52,824 nt of DNA from a virus. Below, piece after piece: positions 45,535 through 52,824 of the stretch. Each line of letters begins with the position of its first letter. Within the stretch, counting starts at the first letter, position 1. The stretch is taken from the IMG/VR virus record IMGVR_UViG_3300031576_000058, positions 1-52,824 of that record; one strand, written 5' to 3'. The notes beneath the pieces were generated by a model. That model searched no databases, was not told where the DNA came from, and was given only the letters and a program-made list of their open reading frames with translations. Both the position numbers and the translations under genes were made by a program.

Positions 45535-47093
45535 TCGGCCACCCTCCCATAGACCGTAGCCTCGGTAATCCGGAACGTCTCCCCCGGACCGCTATTGAAG
45601 CCTTCGATGCTGATGCGCGTCCCGTGGAAGCCGAGGCGCTTTTTCCTCCGACTACGTGCCACCACGCCGAGGCGGTCAACGCCTAAGACGAAGGAACCCA
45701 ACGGGACCCCGAGACCGCCCATGTTGAAATTCAGTGGCGTCACGGTTTTCAGGACTCCGTCGATATACACGTTTACGGACAGGTTGTAATTGCCCACGGA
45801 CTCGAACTCAAACTCCAGGAAGTCAAAGGTCTTCTTCCGCCCCTTCCACTCCGGGATGATCTCACCGAGATCGGCATGGTCCGTCTGGAAAACCCCGATG
45901 TAGCCGAGCCCATTCTTGGACCGGGTAGACTCGTCCATCTTCCAGGCCTTGCCCGCATCATCCCCGAAGTACGGGCGGTCGATGCCACCGATCTTCCGCA
46001 TGACTAAGGACTGGCACACATCCCGGTCGGAATACATGAAGCGCGGTCCGACCCGGGGGTTGTTGAAGTCGATCGTGACGCGCCGATCGTTCTTCGTAGA
46101 GCCGAGACCAGACACGGCCGCATAGGCCATCCGTTTGTCATCGTAGTAAATCAGGTGGGCAAAGGGCATCCTGGACGGGCTGATCTGGGCCCGCTGCCAT
46201 TCCTCCATTTTGGGGCTGAAGATGTTCGATGATTCCGCGTCCCTCTCTACCCCGGTCCGACTGAGGACGTGGAAGTGGCCTATGGCATCGGGGAAGAGCA
46301 CATCGTTGGGAATGGCCACAGGCCCGTAGGGCCCCGAAGATCCCACCGCCCAACTCTGGGGGTCGTACCGCCAGTTCACGGGGTTAATTTGCGAGGTATC
46401 AATGATGAAGATGCCCTTGGGGTACTTGAACACGATGAGCATCTTAGCGAAGCTCCAGGCGGCAGAAATATACTGCGAGAATCCGGGCTCGATCGGGATG
46501 AGCACTCCGCCGCTGGCCGCCCGGAAGTCTTCATGGTCGGTCGGGCTCGAGACGTAGGCCACATGATCCAGGAAGGCCCACAGCCGCCCTTGGTGGACGA
46601 TCCCATGGAAGGGCTGCCGCGCCCCGACCCAATCACCCCCGGTTGGGGGGTTGGCGATCGAGGTCATCGCCACGAAATCTCCGGATCCCACCCGAGGCGA
46701 GGTGTTCCCGTCAAAGATGAACATCTTTTTGGCCCGGCCGACAAGCTCCGCCCCACCCTCAATGATGTGCGGGGGGTGCCGGGTGGCCGTGAGCGTTCCA
46801 GGTGCCAGCGGCGTCGTGGGGAAGGTCCAGGCCCCTTCGTCCCGCTTCACCGACCCATCGGATACTACGGCAATCAACCGCTGCGTCAGACTGTCGGGCC
46901 ACCAGTCCCGCATCGCCAGGATGGAACCAGCCAAGGCCGAGGCGTTCTGCGGGGTCGCGCCGCCCTCTTTCTCCAGGATGTTGTTCTCCAGCGTCCCGTT
47001 CCTGTAGTTGATGAGGCCAGCGATAGGAACACGAGTAATTCCATACATTCCGTCAGTTCCAATAGGAATTGGTGCTCGTGTGCCCACGTACAT
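45531..47093 (-). CDS. Tail nozzle/hub-like protein
   Basis: 520 residues. Beta-propeller-like strands throughout (LAMRDWWPDSLTQRLIAVVSDGS, LWAFLDHVAYVSSPTDHEDF, MVQSLVMRKIGG). The S-P-T-D-H-E-D-F turn and length fit T7 gp12/P22 gp10-type tail hub proteins that form the tube below the adaptor. Downstream of the adaptor gene and upstream of the fibre. Exact match unverified. Confidence 0.6.
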   Translation of the reverse strand: MYVGTRAPIPIGTDGMYGITRVPIAGLINYRNGTLENNILEKEGGATPQNASALAGSILAMRDWWPDSLTQRLIAVVSDGSVKRDEGAWTFPTTPLAPGTLTATRHPPHIIEGGAELVGRAKKMFIFDGNTSPRVGSGDFVAMTSIANPPTGGDWVGARQPFHGIVHQGRLWAFLDHVAYVSSPTDHEDFRAASGGVLIPIEPGFSQYISAAWSFAKMLIVFKYPKGIFIIDTSQINPVNWRYDPQSWAVGSSGPYGPVAIPNDVLFPDAIGHFHVLSRTGVERDAESSNIFSPKMEEWQRAQISPSRMPFAHLIYYDDKRMAYAAVSGLGSTKNDRRVTIDFNNPRVGPRFMYSDRDVCQSLVMRKIGGIDRPYFGDDAGKAWKMDESTRSKNGLGYIGVFQTDHADLGEIIPEWKGRKKTFDFLEFEFESVGNYNLSVNVYIDGVLKTVTPLNFNMGGLGVPLGSFVLGVDRLGVVARSRRKKRLGFHGTRISIEGFNSGPGETFRITEATVYGRVAE

Positions 47094-47945
47094 CTAGGCC
47101 GCCTCCGTCCGGGACCCGTGGAGGGGCAATCGCTTCCGACGATCGTCCTCAAAGATCTTGGCCTTCCCCACGGCAAAGATTTGCAAGGTGTCTCCCTGCT
47201 TGTTGTCGTTCTTGACGTACTGGATCCAGTAGAGCCCCCCATCCGCGATGACGTAGCGCCAGTTGCGTGGGATCAGGATGGTGACGCTACCCGCAATGTC
47301 CGTAGGAATGACGGTGTAGGGGTACTCGATGCGGCGGGCCCGGTCCGGATAGCCCTCGAACCGAATCTTTTGCTCGGCAATCCGGGCGAAATACCGGGGA
47401 GGCCACACCGGGTCGGGCGGGTCCGGATAGTTCTCTCTCAGCCATTCCTGGGACCGCTGAAGGACCTCCCAGGAGTTCTCGCCCAGGAACATCCCGATGA
47501 TGTGCCGGACATCGGAGGCGAGGCTATATTCATCCTGGAAAACGGTAAAGGTCGCGGCGGCATTGTTAGGACCGTTGAAGGCCGCATCGAGGGTGGCCGG
47601 GCCCAGACCGCCGGTGTGGGTGGCGATCCGGTACACCTCCGCGATGCCCTGGATGATGATTTTCCGCCCCTGGACCGAGGAGACAGGTGGGCTCGAGAAA
47701 CTTATCGATCCGTTGCCGTTGGTGACGTTGACCGTGCCGGCCGTGATGGGGGCCACGGTGCTGATGGCTCCAGGGGGGTCCGCTCTGGTGAACAGGTAAT
47801 CGGCCTCGTTGCAGATTTCCTGGTAGGCCCGGACGACCGCCCGCTGGGCATCGACGTAGAAATCGTCAACGGCAGCGACAGCTTCCCCGCCGGAGCGGGA
47901 AATCACGTCCTGGACCAAATCGGCAAAGTTATCGAAGTTCGCCAC
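47094..47945 (-). CDS. Head-tail adaptor/connector
   Basis: 283 residues. Helical N-terminus with VVRAYQEICNEADYLFTR, a beta insertion (SISFSSPPVSSVQGRKIIIQ) and a C-terminal part with PRYFARIAEQKIRFEGYPD. This is the form of podovirus adaptor proteins (T7 gp11/P22 gp4 class) linking portal and tail tube. Gene position directly before the nozzle fits. Confidence 0.75.
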   Translation of the reverse strand: MANFDNFADLVQDVISRSGGEAVAAVDDFYVDAQRAVVRAYQEICNEADYLFTRADPPGAISTVAPITAGTVNVTNGNGSISFSSPPVSSVQGRKIIIQGIAEVYRIATHTGGLGPATLDAAFNGPNNAAATFTVFQDEYSLASDVRHIIGMFLGENSWEVLQRSQEWLRENYPDPPDPVWPPRYFARIAEQKIRFEGYPDRARRIEYPYTVIPTDIAGSVTILIPRNWRYVIADGGLYWIQYVKNDNKQGDTLQIFAVGKAKIFEDDRRKRLPLHGSRTEAA

Positions 47946-47972
47946 GAGCGGCCCCCCGGAACGGGACGGCCG

Positions 47973-48221
47973 CTACGAGCGCCGGTCCGGCTTGTTCGGC
48001 GCGTGGAGGTTCGGAGACTTGCTCTGCTCGATCCCCGACTTCCCCCGCGTGGTCAGGTCAACCTTGGTCCCCTTACTGATGCCCGCGAACCGCCCAAGCT
48101 GCGCGTTCGCTTTCTCGCTCGTCTTGGAGATGCCGAGCTTCTCTGTATCGCCCTTCGGCTCAAGCCCCTGTCGGTTGGCCCGCTTCAACGCATCCTTGCC
48201 CGGATTGGGGTCTACGCTCAT
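47973..48221 (-). CDS. Small basic protein of head cluster
   Basis: 82 residues, basic, low complexity (LGRFAGISKGTKVDLTTRGKSGIEQSKSP). Could be a head-associated minor protein or DNA-binding cargo. No domain visible. Co-directional with head genes. Confidence 0.6.
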   Translation of the reverse strand: MSVDPNPGKDALKRANRQGLEPKGDTEKLGISKTSEKANAQLGRFAGISKGTKVDLTTRGKSGIEQSKSPNLHAPNKPDRRS

Positions 48222-48233
48222 GGTGTCCTCCTT

Positions 48234-48395
48234 TTACAGAATGGCCGCATGGAACTCTTCCCGCGCGATCTCTTGTTGACTCACCTCCTCATGTCCGCAG
48301 AATGGGCAGCACCGGACCTCCATCTCGCCCGACCCCTCCTGAACAATGACCCCAAACTGCGCGAGGCAGCTCAGGCAGAGGAAGCTATGGCTCAC
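48234..48395 (-). CDS. Zinc-ribbon protein in head gene cluster
   Basis: 53 residues starting from GTG 48395 after GGGAG (a GTG at 48422 is possible but lacks a site). CLSC and CPFCGH form a zinc ribbon spaced ~23 residues. The only such micro zinc gene inside the structural operon. Confidence 0.55.
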   Translation of the reverse strand: MSHSFLCLSCLAQFGVIVQEGSGEMEVRCCPFCGHEEVSQQEIAREEFHAAIL

Positions 48396-48421
48396 TCCTG
48401 GCTCCCACCAGACGGTAAACA

Positions 48422-48919
48422 CTATGGCGATGTGTAAACCGTCTGCTCGACCCCTCGATCGTTGGGGGGCACCCCGGCGCCATCGCCCAGGTCGGGATCC
48501 CCCTCGAAGATGGTCACCCCGACGGCGTTAAAGGCGGTCGTGCCGGGCGTGAAGCTGGCCGGAATCTGAATCCAGCCGATCGTGCAGCGGTTGGCCGTGC
48601 GCTTCGGGACCGGCGCGTTCTCATGGGCTCCCGCCGTGGCCCCTTCCTTCACCGTTACGGCCCCAGCGCTGTCGATCTCGACGCGCAGCTTCTTGAACTG
48701 ACTCGCGCCGGTGGCCGTGAACATGGCGCTGACGTTGATGTTGTCAGCGGCCGCCTTATTGTAGTAGGTGTCGCCGATCCAGTGCTGGAACGTGCTGACC
48801 TGCAGCTTATCGGTCTGCGAAGCCACGCGGACTTGGGCCCTTGTCATCATCCGGTTGGTCAAGGCCTGGAGGAGGCTCACCAGATCCGCCTGACTATATC
48901 CGATCGCTTTAACGATCAT
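48422..48919 (-). CDS. Head decoration/accessory-like protein
   Basis: 165 residues. N-terminal helix IVKAIGYSQADLVSLLQALTNRMM then beta-rich domain (FKKLRVEIDSAGAVTVKEGATAG, ASFTPGTTAFNAVGVTIFEGDP). It sits two genes after the capsid; head fibre, stabiliser or completion protein are possible. Confidence 0.62.
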   Translation of the reverse strand: MIVKAIGYSQADLVSLLQALTNRMMTRAQVRVASQTDKLQVSTFQHWIGDTYYNKAAADNINVSAMFTATGASQFKKLRVEIDSAGAVTVKEGATAGAHENAPVPKRTANRCTIGWIQIPASFTPGTTAFNAVGVTIFEGDPDLGDGAGVPPNDRGVEQTVYTSP

Positions 48920-48928
48920 CGCCGCCTC

Positions 48929-49456
48929 CTATTCCAGGCCCATGGCCGCGAGCAGTGGTCGCCCGCGGTCCTGGTCCATGTCCTCGACCTTTCGGAGCCA
49001 CGCCGCATAGCGTTCAATCTTCAGCCGGACCTCCGGGAGGGCCCGGACCTCGAATTGCGGCATCCCGTCGCCGTCGACCTCTTCCAAAAACCTCACCAAA
49101 TGCGTGATGTGTCGACAGAGGGAGTACGGCTTCCCGTCCTTGGTGAGCTTCTCTCTGATGATCCGGCCCCGGCTGTCCACGCGGGGGAAGTCGTAGCTGG
49201 TCGCCCCCTCGTCGCTTGGGTGCCAGACTTGATTGCCCTCGCCGTCGTCCACCATGTCCACGGTCCCCGGGTAATACACGGTCCGCTTCGGGTGGCCCCC
49301 CAGATAGACGACTCTCGCCTCGACGTGCAGGGATCCCGGGACCGCCCGAGGCCTGGGGCGTTCGACGGATTCCTCGAAGTCCTCCGCCAGGGCTGGATTT
49401 TCCAGCAACTCTGATGGCGGAGGCGTCTCCTTGCGCTTCTTCGCTGGCTCTGGCAT
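48929..49456 (-). CDS. Head-cluster hypothetical protein
   Basis: 175 residues. Acidic Pro-rich N-terminus, beta-domain (VEARVVYLGGHPKRTVYYPGTVDM), then a helical C-terminus. Upstream neighbour is the capsid, so likely a head component; not recognised. Confidence 0.65.
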   Translation of the reverse strand: MPEPAKKRKETPPPSELLENPALAEDFEESVERPRPRAVPGSLHVEARVVYLGGHPKRTVYYPGTVDMVDDGEGNQVWHPSDEGATSYDFPRVDSRGRIIREKLTKDGKPYSLCRHITHLVRFLEEVDGDGMPQFEVRALPEVRLKIERYAAWLRKVEDMDQDRGRPLLAAMGLE

Positions 49457-49458
49457 GG

Positions 49459-49602
49459 TTAGCTCCTTTCGATGATTTCAGCCCTGCCCCACCGTACTAG
49501 GGCCGCTTTCTGTGCGTGTAAACTTCTTTCCAGGGGAGCTGATCTCGCCCTGTGGAAGCTCTGCAGGGATTTTTCACGTTTGCAATGCCCACAATGTTTC
49601 AT
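49459..49602 (-). CDS. Possible small zinc-knuckle gene
   Basis: 47 residues from ATG 49602 to TAA 49459. Begins MKHCGHCKREKSLQSFHRARS, as in short phage HNH-like zinc proteins (C-x2-C then K-x-x-x-F), but the second Cys pair is missing. No ribosome site. May be a decayed remnant. Confidence 0.3.
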   Translation of the reverse strand: MKHCGHCKREKSLQSFHRARSAPLERSLHAQKAALVRWGRAEIIERS

Positions 49603-49644
49603 GGTCGTTTGCGCGTAATCCCTCTAAGTGCCTGAATCTACACG

Positions 49645-50724
49645 CTAAACGTTAGATCTGTGAACGCGAACAGCGATCAATCCGTTATCCTGGGCGTTGA
49701 AGACGGCCTTGGTCACCTCGAGGATCGCCCCGATGGCAAAGCCGGTCTTGTTCGCATAGTCGAACGCCTGCTCCACCCACTCCGGCTTTTGACCCCAAGC
49801 GTAAGCACCAGCTTGGCGGCCGCAGAGCAGGTTTTCCGAGCCGTTCAGGTTCGAGGCTGATCCCCAGTTGGTAGTCACAGCCACGCGGGTACAGGACCGG
49901 ATAACCACCCCGTCATAGATCCCTTCCGCCCCGGTAAAGAGCGGGTTCTGGTTGCCGCGGACCTGCGCCTCACGCTGCGCCTGCGCCCAGTTGGGGTCCA
50001 AGGTCTTGAGATCGTGGAGCGAGTCCGGGCTGACCACGAGCAGGAAATACTCGCCGCCATCGATTTGCACCGGAAAGATCTGCGGGGTGGCCTTGCGGGC
50101 CACGGTCTTGGCCCTCGTGATGAGCGTCAAGGTCAAGATGTCGCCACTCTCGATTGTGGCTGTGGAGACCGCATCGCCTCCATAGACCGCCCGGGTCGGC
50201 GAAGTGGACAGCGCCGTAAAGATGCGGTTGTCGATAAACGCGGCGAGCCAGTCCTTGAGGAGCTGCTTCGCCGTCATGCGCTGACTGAAGGCGGTCCGGC
50301 GCTCGGACATTCGGCCCCTCAGCCGTACCGCGTTCCGGAACTGGTCGAGCGTGACGTTATCGCTGAAGAAGCTCACCGCCTCCTCGCTGCCCTCCAGGGT
50401 CGCATCACCTTGGATGCCGGCACCCGTGAGCTGTCTCGCCAGGGTAAATGTGATCGTATCGCCCGGATTGGCTTTCAGTTCCTTCTTCACCTGAATCACG
50501 CTGTTCGGACTCTCTTGCATGTACGGGCCCCAAAAGACCCGCTCCGGCAGTTCGATCCAGATATCCTCCGCCCACCGCTTGGCGGTTTCGGCGGCCCCAG
50601 CGGTCACCTCCGTATCGACACCGCCGACCATGGGCGGGACCAAGAGCACGAACAGGAACAGGGCCAGCCCCGCAAAGCCTCTGTTGGCCAGCCATAGACA
50701 CAATCGCACTTTCCAACTGGTCAT
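49645..50724 (-). CDS. Major capsid protein, N4-gp56 type, with hydrophobic N-terminus
   Basis: 359 residues. From residue 43 the chain follows the N4-gp56 capsid family: RWAEDIWIELPERVFWGPYM, VKKELKANPGDTITFTL, QLTGAGIQGDATLEGSEEAV and VRLRGRMSERRTAFSQRMTA, and later DPNWAQAQREAQVRGNQNPLFTGAEGIYDGVVI in pieces. Residues 1-42 are instead hydrophobic (LWLANRGFAGLALFLFVLLVPPM), resembling a signal anchor. The ATG at 50724 has AGGAGG upstream; the inner ATG at 50631 has none, so the hydrophobic start is real. Downstream of scaffold by ten bases. Confidence 0.85.
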   Translation of the reverse strand: MTSWKVRLCLWLANRGFAGLALFLFVLLVPPMVGGVDTEVTAGAAETAKRWAEDIWIELPERVFWGPYMQESPNSVIQVKKELKANPGDTITFTLARQLTGAGIQGDATLEGSEEAVSFFSDNVTLDQFRNAVRLRGRMSERRTAFSQRMTAKQLLKDWLAAFIDNRIFTALSTSPTRAVYGGDAVSTATIESGDILTLTLITRAKTVARKATPQIFPVQIDGGEYFLLVVSPDSLHDLKTLDPNWAQAQREAQVRGNQNPLFTGAEGIYDGVVIRSCTRVAVTTNWGSASNLNGSENLLCGRQAGAYAWGQKPEWVEQAFDYANKTGFAIGAILEVTKAVFNAQDNGLIAVRVHRSNV

Positions 50725-50734
50725 CCGTCTCCTC

Positions 50735-51634
50735 CTACCCTTGCAGGTACCACTCCCACATCTCCTTCCTGTTTTTCTTGATCCACGCCTTTTGCTCGTC
50801 GGTCATCGCGTCGATCTGGCGCCTAGTGAGACCTGTCTGCGAAGACGTGGACGACGGCATGGTCGCGATACCCCGGGGTTTGCTGGCATTGTCGATGACT
50901 TTCGTGACGATCTCTTTCCGCCCGCGCTTCGCCCCGCGCTCTTCGATCTCGGTGGTCGAGGCCTCGTCCTCCTCGCCCAGCTTGCCTTTGGCGTACTCGT
51001 AGGCGGTCAACGCGGGGTTTTCGCTCAGGTAGATCATGTTCCACAGGAACGGATCCTTGGCCTTCCCTGTGCTGGGGTCGATCTTCACGGCCTCAAGCAC
51101 GCCGGCCTTAGCCAATACGTCGTCAAATTCGTCCACGCGGGATCGCATGATCTCCTGCGACAACGTGACCTTCGCCTGGATGCTCTCCATCCGGACTTTG
51201 CTCAGGTCCCGGCTGAACTCCTCCTTGATCTCGGACCGGACGGCCGTGACGAGCTCGTTCAGGTCGGCCATTTGGTTGTAGTCTTTGGATGCGGCGGGCT
51301 TGTCTGCCGCATCATCGGCCCTGCGCCGCTGTTCCTCGTCGAAGCGCCGACGCATCTGCTCGACTTCTTGGTACAGGCGCTTCCGCTTGCCGCGCTCCTC
51401 GTCCAGGGCCTCCTTGCGGACCATCTTCGGGGCTGGCGCGGCGGACGGCTCTTCGGTGACCTGTTCCTCTGTGGGCTCAGGGGTGCCGACCTCCAGACCC
51501 GCCTTCGGAAAGTCCTCGGGCAAGTCGATCTGGACCGCCTCCTCCCCTGCGGGCGGATCGAGCACGGCGGTCGCCGCCGTGGGTTCTGTCTCTACCGCTG
51601 GTGCGGCTTCGGGTTCCTTCTTCTTCCTTGCCAT
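50735..51634 (-). CDS. Scaffolding protein
   Basis: 299 residues. Acidic Ala/Pro/Glu-rich N-terminus (LPEDFPKAGLEVG region), a long coiled coil (EERGKRKRLYQEVEQMRRRFDEEQRRR), and a basic C-terminus (KNRKEMWEWYLQG). Length, charge layout and position directly before the capsid match phage scaffold proteins (P22 gp8-like). Guides procapsid assembly and is lost before packaging. Confidence 0.8.
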   Translation of the reverse strand: MARKKKEPEAAPAVETEPTAATAVLDPPAGEEAVQIDLPEDFPKAGLEVGTPEPTEEQVTEEPSAAPAPKMVRKEALDEERGKRKRLYQEVEQMRRRFDEEQRRRADDAADKPAASKDYNQMADLNELVTAVRSEIKEEFSRDLSKVRMESIQAKVTLSQEIMRSRVDEFDDVLAKAGVLEAVKIDPSTGKAKDPFLWNMIYLSENPALTAYEYAKGKLGEEDEASTTEIEERGAKRGRKEIVTKVIDNASKPRGIATMPSSTSSQTGLTRRQIDAMTDEQKAWIKKNRKEMWEWYLQG

Positions 51635-51765
51635 GATGGTCGCTCCTCGCCTTAACGGGTTGGCTCCCGATGGGCCTTGCGGCCTTCGCCTTGGTGACCG
51701 GGGTGGCGCCCGAGGACCAGGGACCGCTGATCCGCCGTTGAGGGTTTAACGGGTTCCCTCAGCCC

Positions 51766-51802
51766 GCAAAACGAAATGCCCACCGGGTTTCCCCGATGGG
51801 CA
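51766..51802 (-). terminator. Intrinsic terminator before scaffold gene
   Basis: Minus strand TGCCCATCGGGG (51802-51791) pairs with CCCGGTGGGCA (51787-51777) around GAAA-type loop, followed by TTTCGTTTT (51776-51768). Eleven-bp stem with one mismatch. Located between RNA switch copy A and the scaffold start. Confidence 0.85.
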
Positions 51803-51818
51803 CTCTAAGAGTCGGCCC
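51778..51818 (-). promoter_or_regulatory. GGGCCGACTC RNA switch, copy A (scaffold/capsid operon)
   Basis: Minus strand 51818: GGGCCGACTC, TTA, GAGT, GCCC (51801-51798). GGGC/GCCC plus ACTC/GAGT can form one stem; the same GCCC is in the terminator's 5' arm, pairing with GGGC at 51781-51778. Same logic as copies B and C, here heading the whole head-tail structural operon. Confidence 0.78.
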
Positions 51819-51833
51819 CTCTAGTGATCTACC

Positions 51834-51866
51834 CTTATGTTCGCCACACGATCAGGCGATTGTCAA
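51834..51866 (-). promoter_or_regulatory. Promoter upstream of scaffold operon (copy A)
   Basis: TTGACA on the minus strand (51866-51861) starts nine bases after the portal stop, as in copy B where it overlaps the stop. The -10 is weak (CATAAG at 51839-51834; 21-base spacer). Either a suboptimal promoter or one using an activator. Confidence 0.45.
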
Positions 51867-51875
51867 CAAAAATCT

Positions 51876-52824
51876 CTACGTGGCCAGGCCTCCGAGGAGA
51901 CCCGCCCTCGAGGTTGCTTGGTCCTGGACAGCATCCACCGCTTCGGGCGTGGCTGCCTGGACGAGTTTGGACGGCGCCCCCGGGGTCCCGCCGCCACCTG
52001 GGGCCGGAGGGGCCTCTGGACCTTGCTGGCCCTGCATAATCTGTCGGACCCGCTGCAGGACCCGCTGGCGATCCGGAATATCGGTCAGTTCGATGATGAT
52101 ATCCACCAAGGCCGGGGCCAACTGCGGCACCTTGTCAAGGAGTTCCATGAGCATCACCAAGCCGGCCGCTCGGGCCGTGGGCGTCGACGGGGAATCCGAG
52201 ATGGTCATGTCGTACTTCAGCGATGGGATGTCCCGCTCCACCGTCACGCGCCCGCGCTTCTCGTCGATCTTGCGCTGGTTGATCGTGACAAACGCCGTCC
52301 CCCCGGACTCCTCATCCAGCCTGAGCGTCATTTCCGAGGTGTAAATCTGCTGGACGCGCTTGGCCAGACGTTTCCCGAAGATCCGCCGTGATCGCCGGTA
52401 GTTATCAAACAGGCCAGTGCTCCCCACTTGCCCCTGCTGTTGCAGCCGAGCAATGGCGATGCCGGATTGCGCCTGGGACGGTTGCCCCTGGAGCGGGGCG
52501 TTCACGAGGCTGATCTCACGGATCTCCTGCTTGGAAATCTGATCCTGGGCCATAACCCATTGGGGCATTTGCGGGACCTCGACGACTTCCGGCTTGGAGT
52601 TGGGATTCTTCCGCCATCCTACATTCCCCGCCCCCGCCCCTTCCGTCAGGAACTCCGGATTCTCAAGGTCGGTTCGCATCGCCAGCCACCGGAGATTGCC
52701 GAACCTCACGATGTTGTCAATTACCGAACTCCGGCGCTTATTCACTTCTCGCTGGGGGTCCTTCAGGTTCCGGACCAAGCCGAAGATCTCATCCCCCTCC
52801 CAATACCCCAAGAAGGGAACGAAG
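51876..52824 (-). CDS. Portal protein, C-terminal part
   Basis: Continuation of the gene at 1-1190 across the circular join: residues ~353-668 of the joined protein. Contains FLGYWEGDEIFGLVRNLKDPQREVN, WRKNPNSKPEVVEVP and the coiled-coil near EIREISLVNAPLQGQPSQAQSG, typical of P22-type portals whose barrel is helical. Stop TAG at 51876. Its 3' end abuts the promoter of copy A. Confidence 0.88.
   Translation of the reverse strand, partial: FVPFLGYWEGDEIFGLVRNLKDPQREVNKRRSSVIDNIVRFGNLRWLAMRTDLENPEFLTEGAGAGNVGWRKNPNSKPEVVEVPQMPQWVMAQDQISKQEIREISLVNAPLQGQPSQAQSGIAIARLQQQGQVGSTGLFDNYRRSRRIFGKRLAKRVQQIYTSEMTLRLDEESGGTAFVTINQRKIDEKRGRVTVERDIPSLKYDMTISDSPSTPTARAAGLVMLMELLDKVPQLAPALVDIIIELTDIPDRQRVLQRVRQIMQGQQGPEAPPAPGGGGTPGAPSKLVQAATPEAVDAVQDQATSRAGLLGGLAT
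52693..52824. repeat. Terminal direct overlap, right copy
   Basis: Matches 1-132 apart from one base (52698 G versus 6 T). See left copy; unique circle length about 52,692 bases. Confidence 0.93.

Noticed and set aside
46269-48437. 722-codon open frame on the plus strand
   Set aside because: Antisense to the nozzle, adaptor and small head genes; composition is that of a shadow frame and it crosses several real gene boundaries.
49501-49600. Intergenic hairpin CCCTG/CAGGG as terminator after the capsid gene
   Set aside because: The T-run is on the plus-strand side, while the genes run on the minus strand; no T-tract follows in the relevant direction.

Overview
The window is essentially the complete genome of a temperate, short-tailed-type (podovirus-like) bacteriophage. 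The last 132 bases (52693-52824) repeat the first 132 with a single mismatch, and the portal gene reads through that join in frame, so the molecule is circular or terminally redundant with a unique length near 52.7 kb. G+C is high, ribosome binding sites are strong GGAGG types, and the phage carries several lipobox lipoproteins and an O-antigen polymerase-like protein. Together these point to a diderm (Gram-negative-type) bacterial host. I cannot name the host.

Layout, all minus strand unless stated. Packaging and virion genes begin with TerS/TerL (9039 down to 7322), continue through a string of virion, tail-associated and lysis genes (7321 down to 1205), and reach the P22-like portal, which crosses the contig join (1190-1, then 52824-51876). 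Next come scaffold, an N4-gp56-type major capsid protein, small head proteins, a head-tail adaptor, a nozzle-like protein, a collar-domain fibre, three internal virion protein candidates including a 2557-residue polyvalent protein with a JAMM/RadC-like motif (51634-33743), and a small holin/lipoprotein cluster (33619-32377). Upstream of TerS lies a cargo segment (13035-9386) holding the O-antigen polymerase-like gene. The 13.1-19.8 kb stretch is an accessory region of very small genes: zinc ribbons, membrane peptides, a secreted nuclease, lipoproteins, a DNA methyltransferase and two broken genes. Replication genes (22227-19701: initiator with an internal iteron origin, DnaB-like helicase, PD-(D/E)XK-like nuclease) come next, then the integrase with a tRNA 3' end as probable attP, and the repressor region (23897-23375).

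The plus strand carries the divergent early operon (23990-32380): a second HTH regulator, a lipoprotein, small zinc-binding genes, an HNH endonuclease, and a recombination module (annealing-protein candidate, Cas4/RecB-like exonuclease, HerA-family ATPase). The ATPase is interrupted at its Walker B motif by a 349-residue LAGLIDADG intein.

The most interesting signal is a three-copy regulatory cassette at 9076-9137, 33643-33703 and 51766-51818. Each copy has, on the minus strand, GGGCCGACTC, a GAG/GCCC partner and an intrinsic terminator. The GCCC (or CCC) segment can pair either with the upstream GGGC or with the terminator's 3' arm. The cassettes lie directly in front of the terminase operon, the holin/lipoprotein operon and the scaffold/capsid operon. 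They look like a common RNA switch or antitermination site controlling late transcription. A second class of repeated structure is found at 16411-16547 and 16763-16946: two intergenic elements bounded by the same 12-13 bp inverted repeat and sharing internal motifs.
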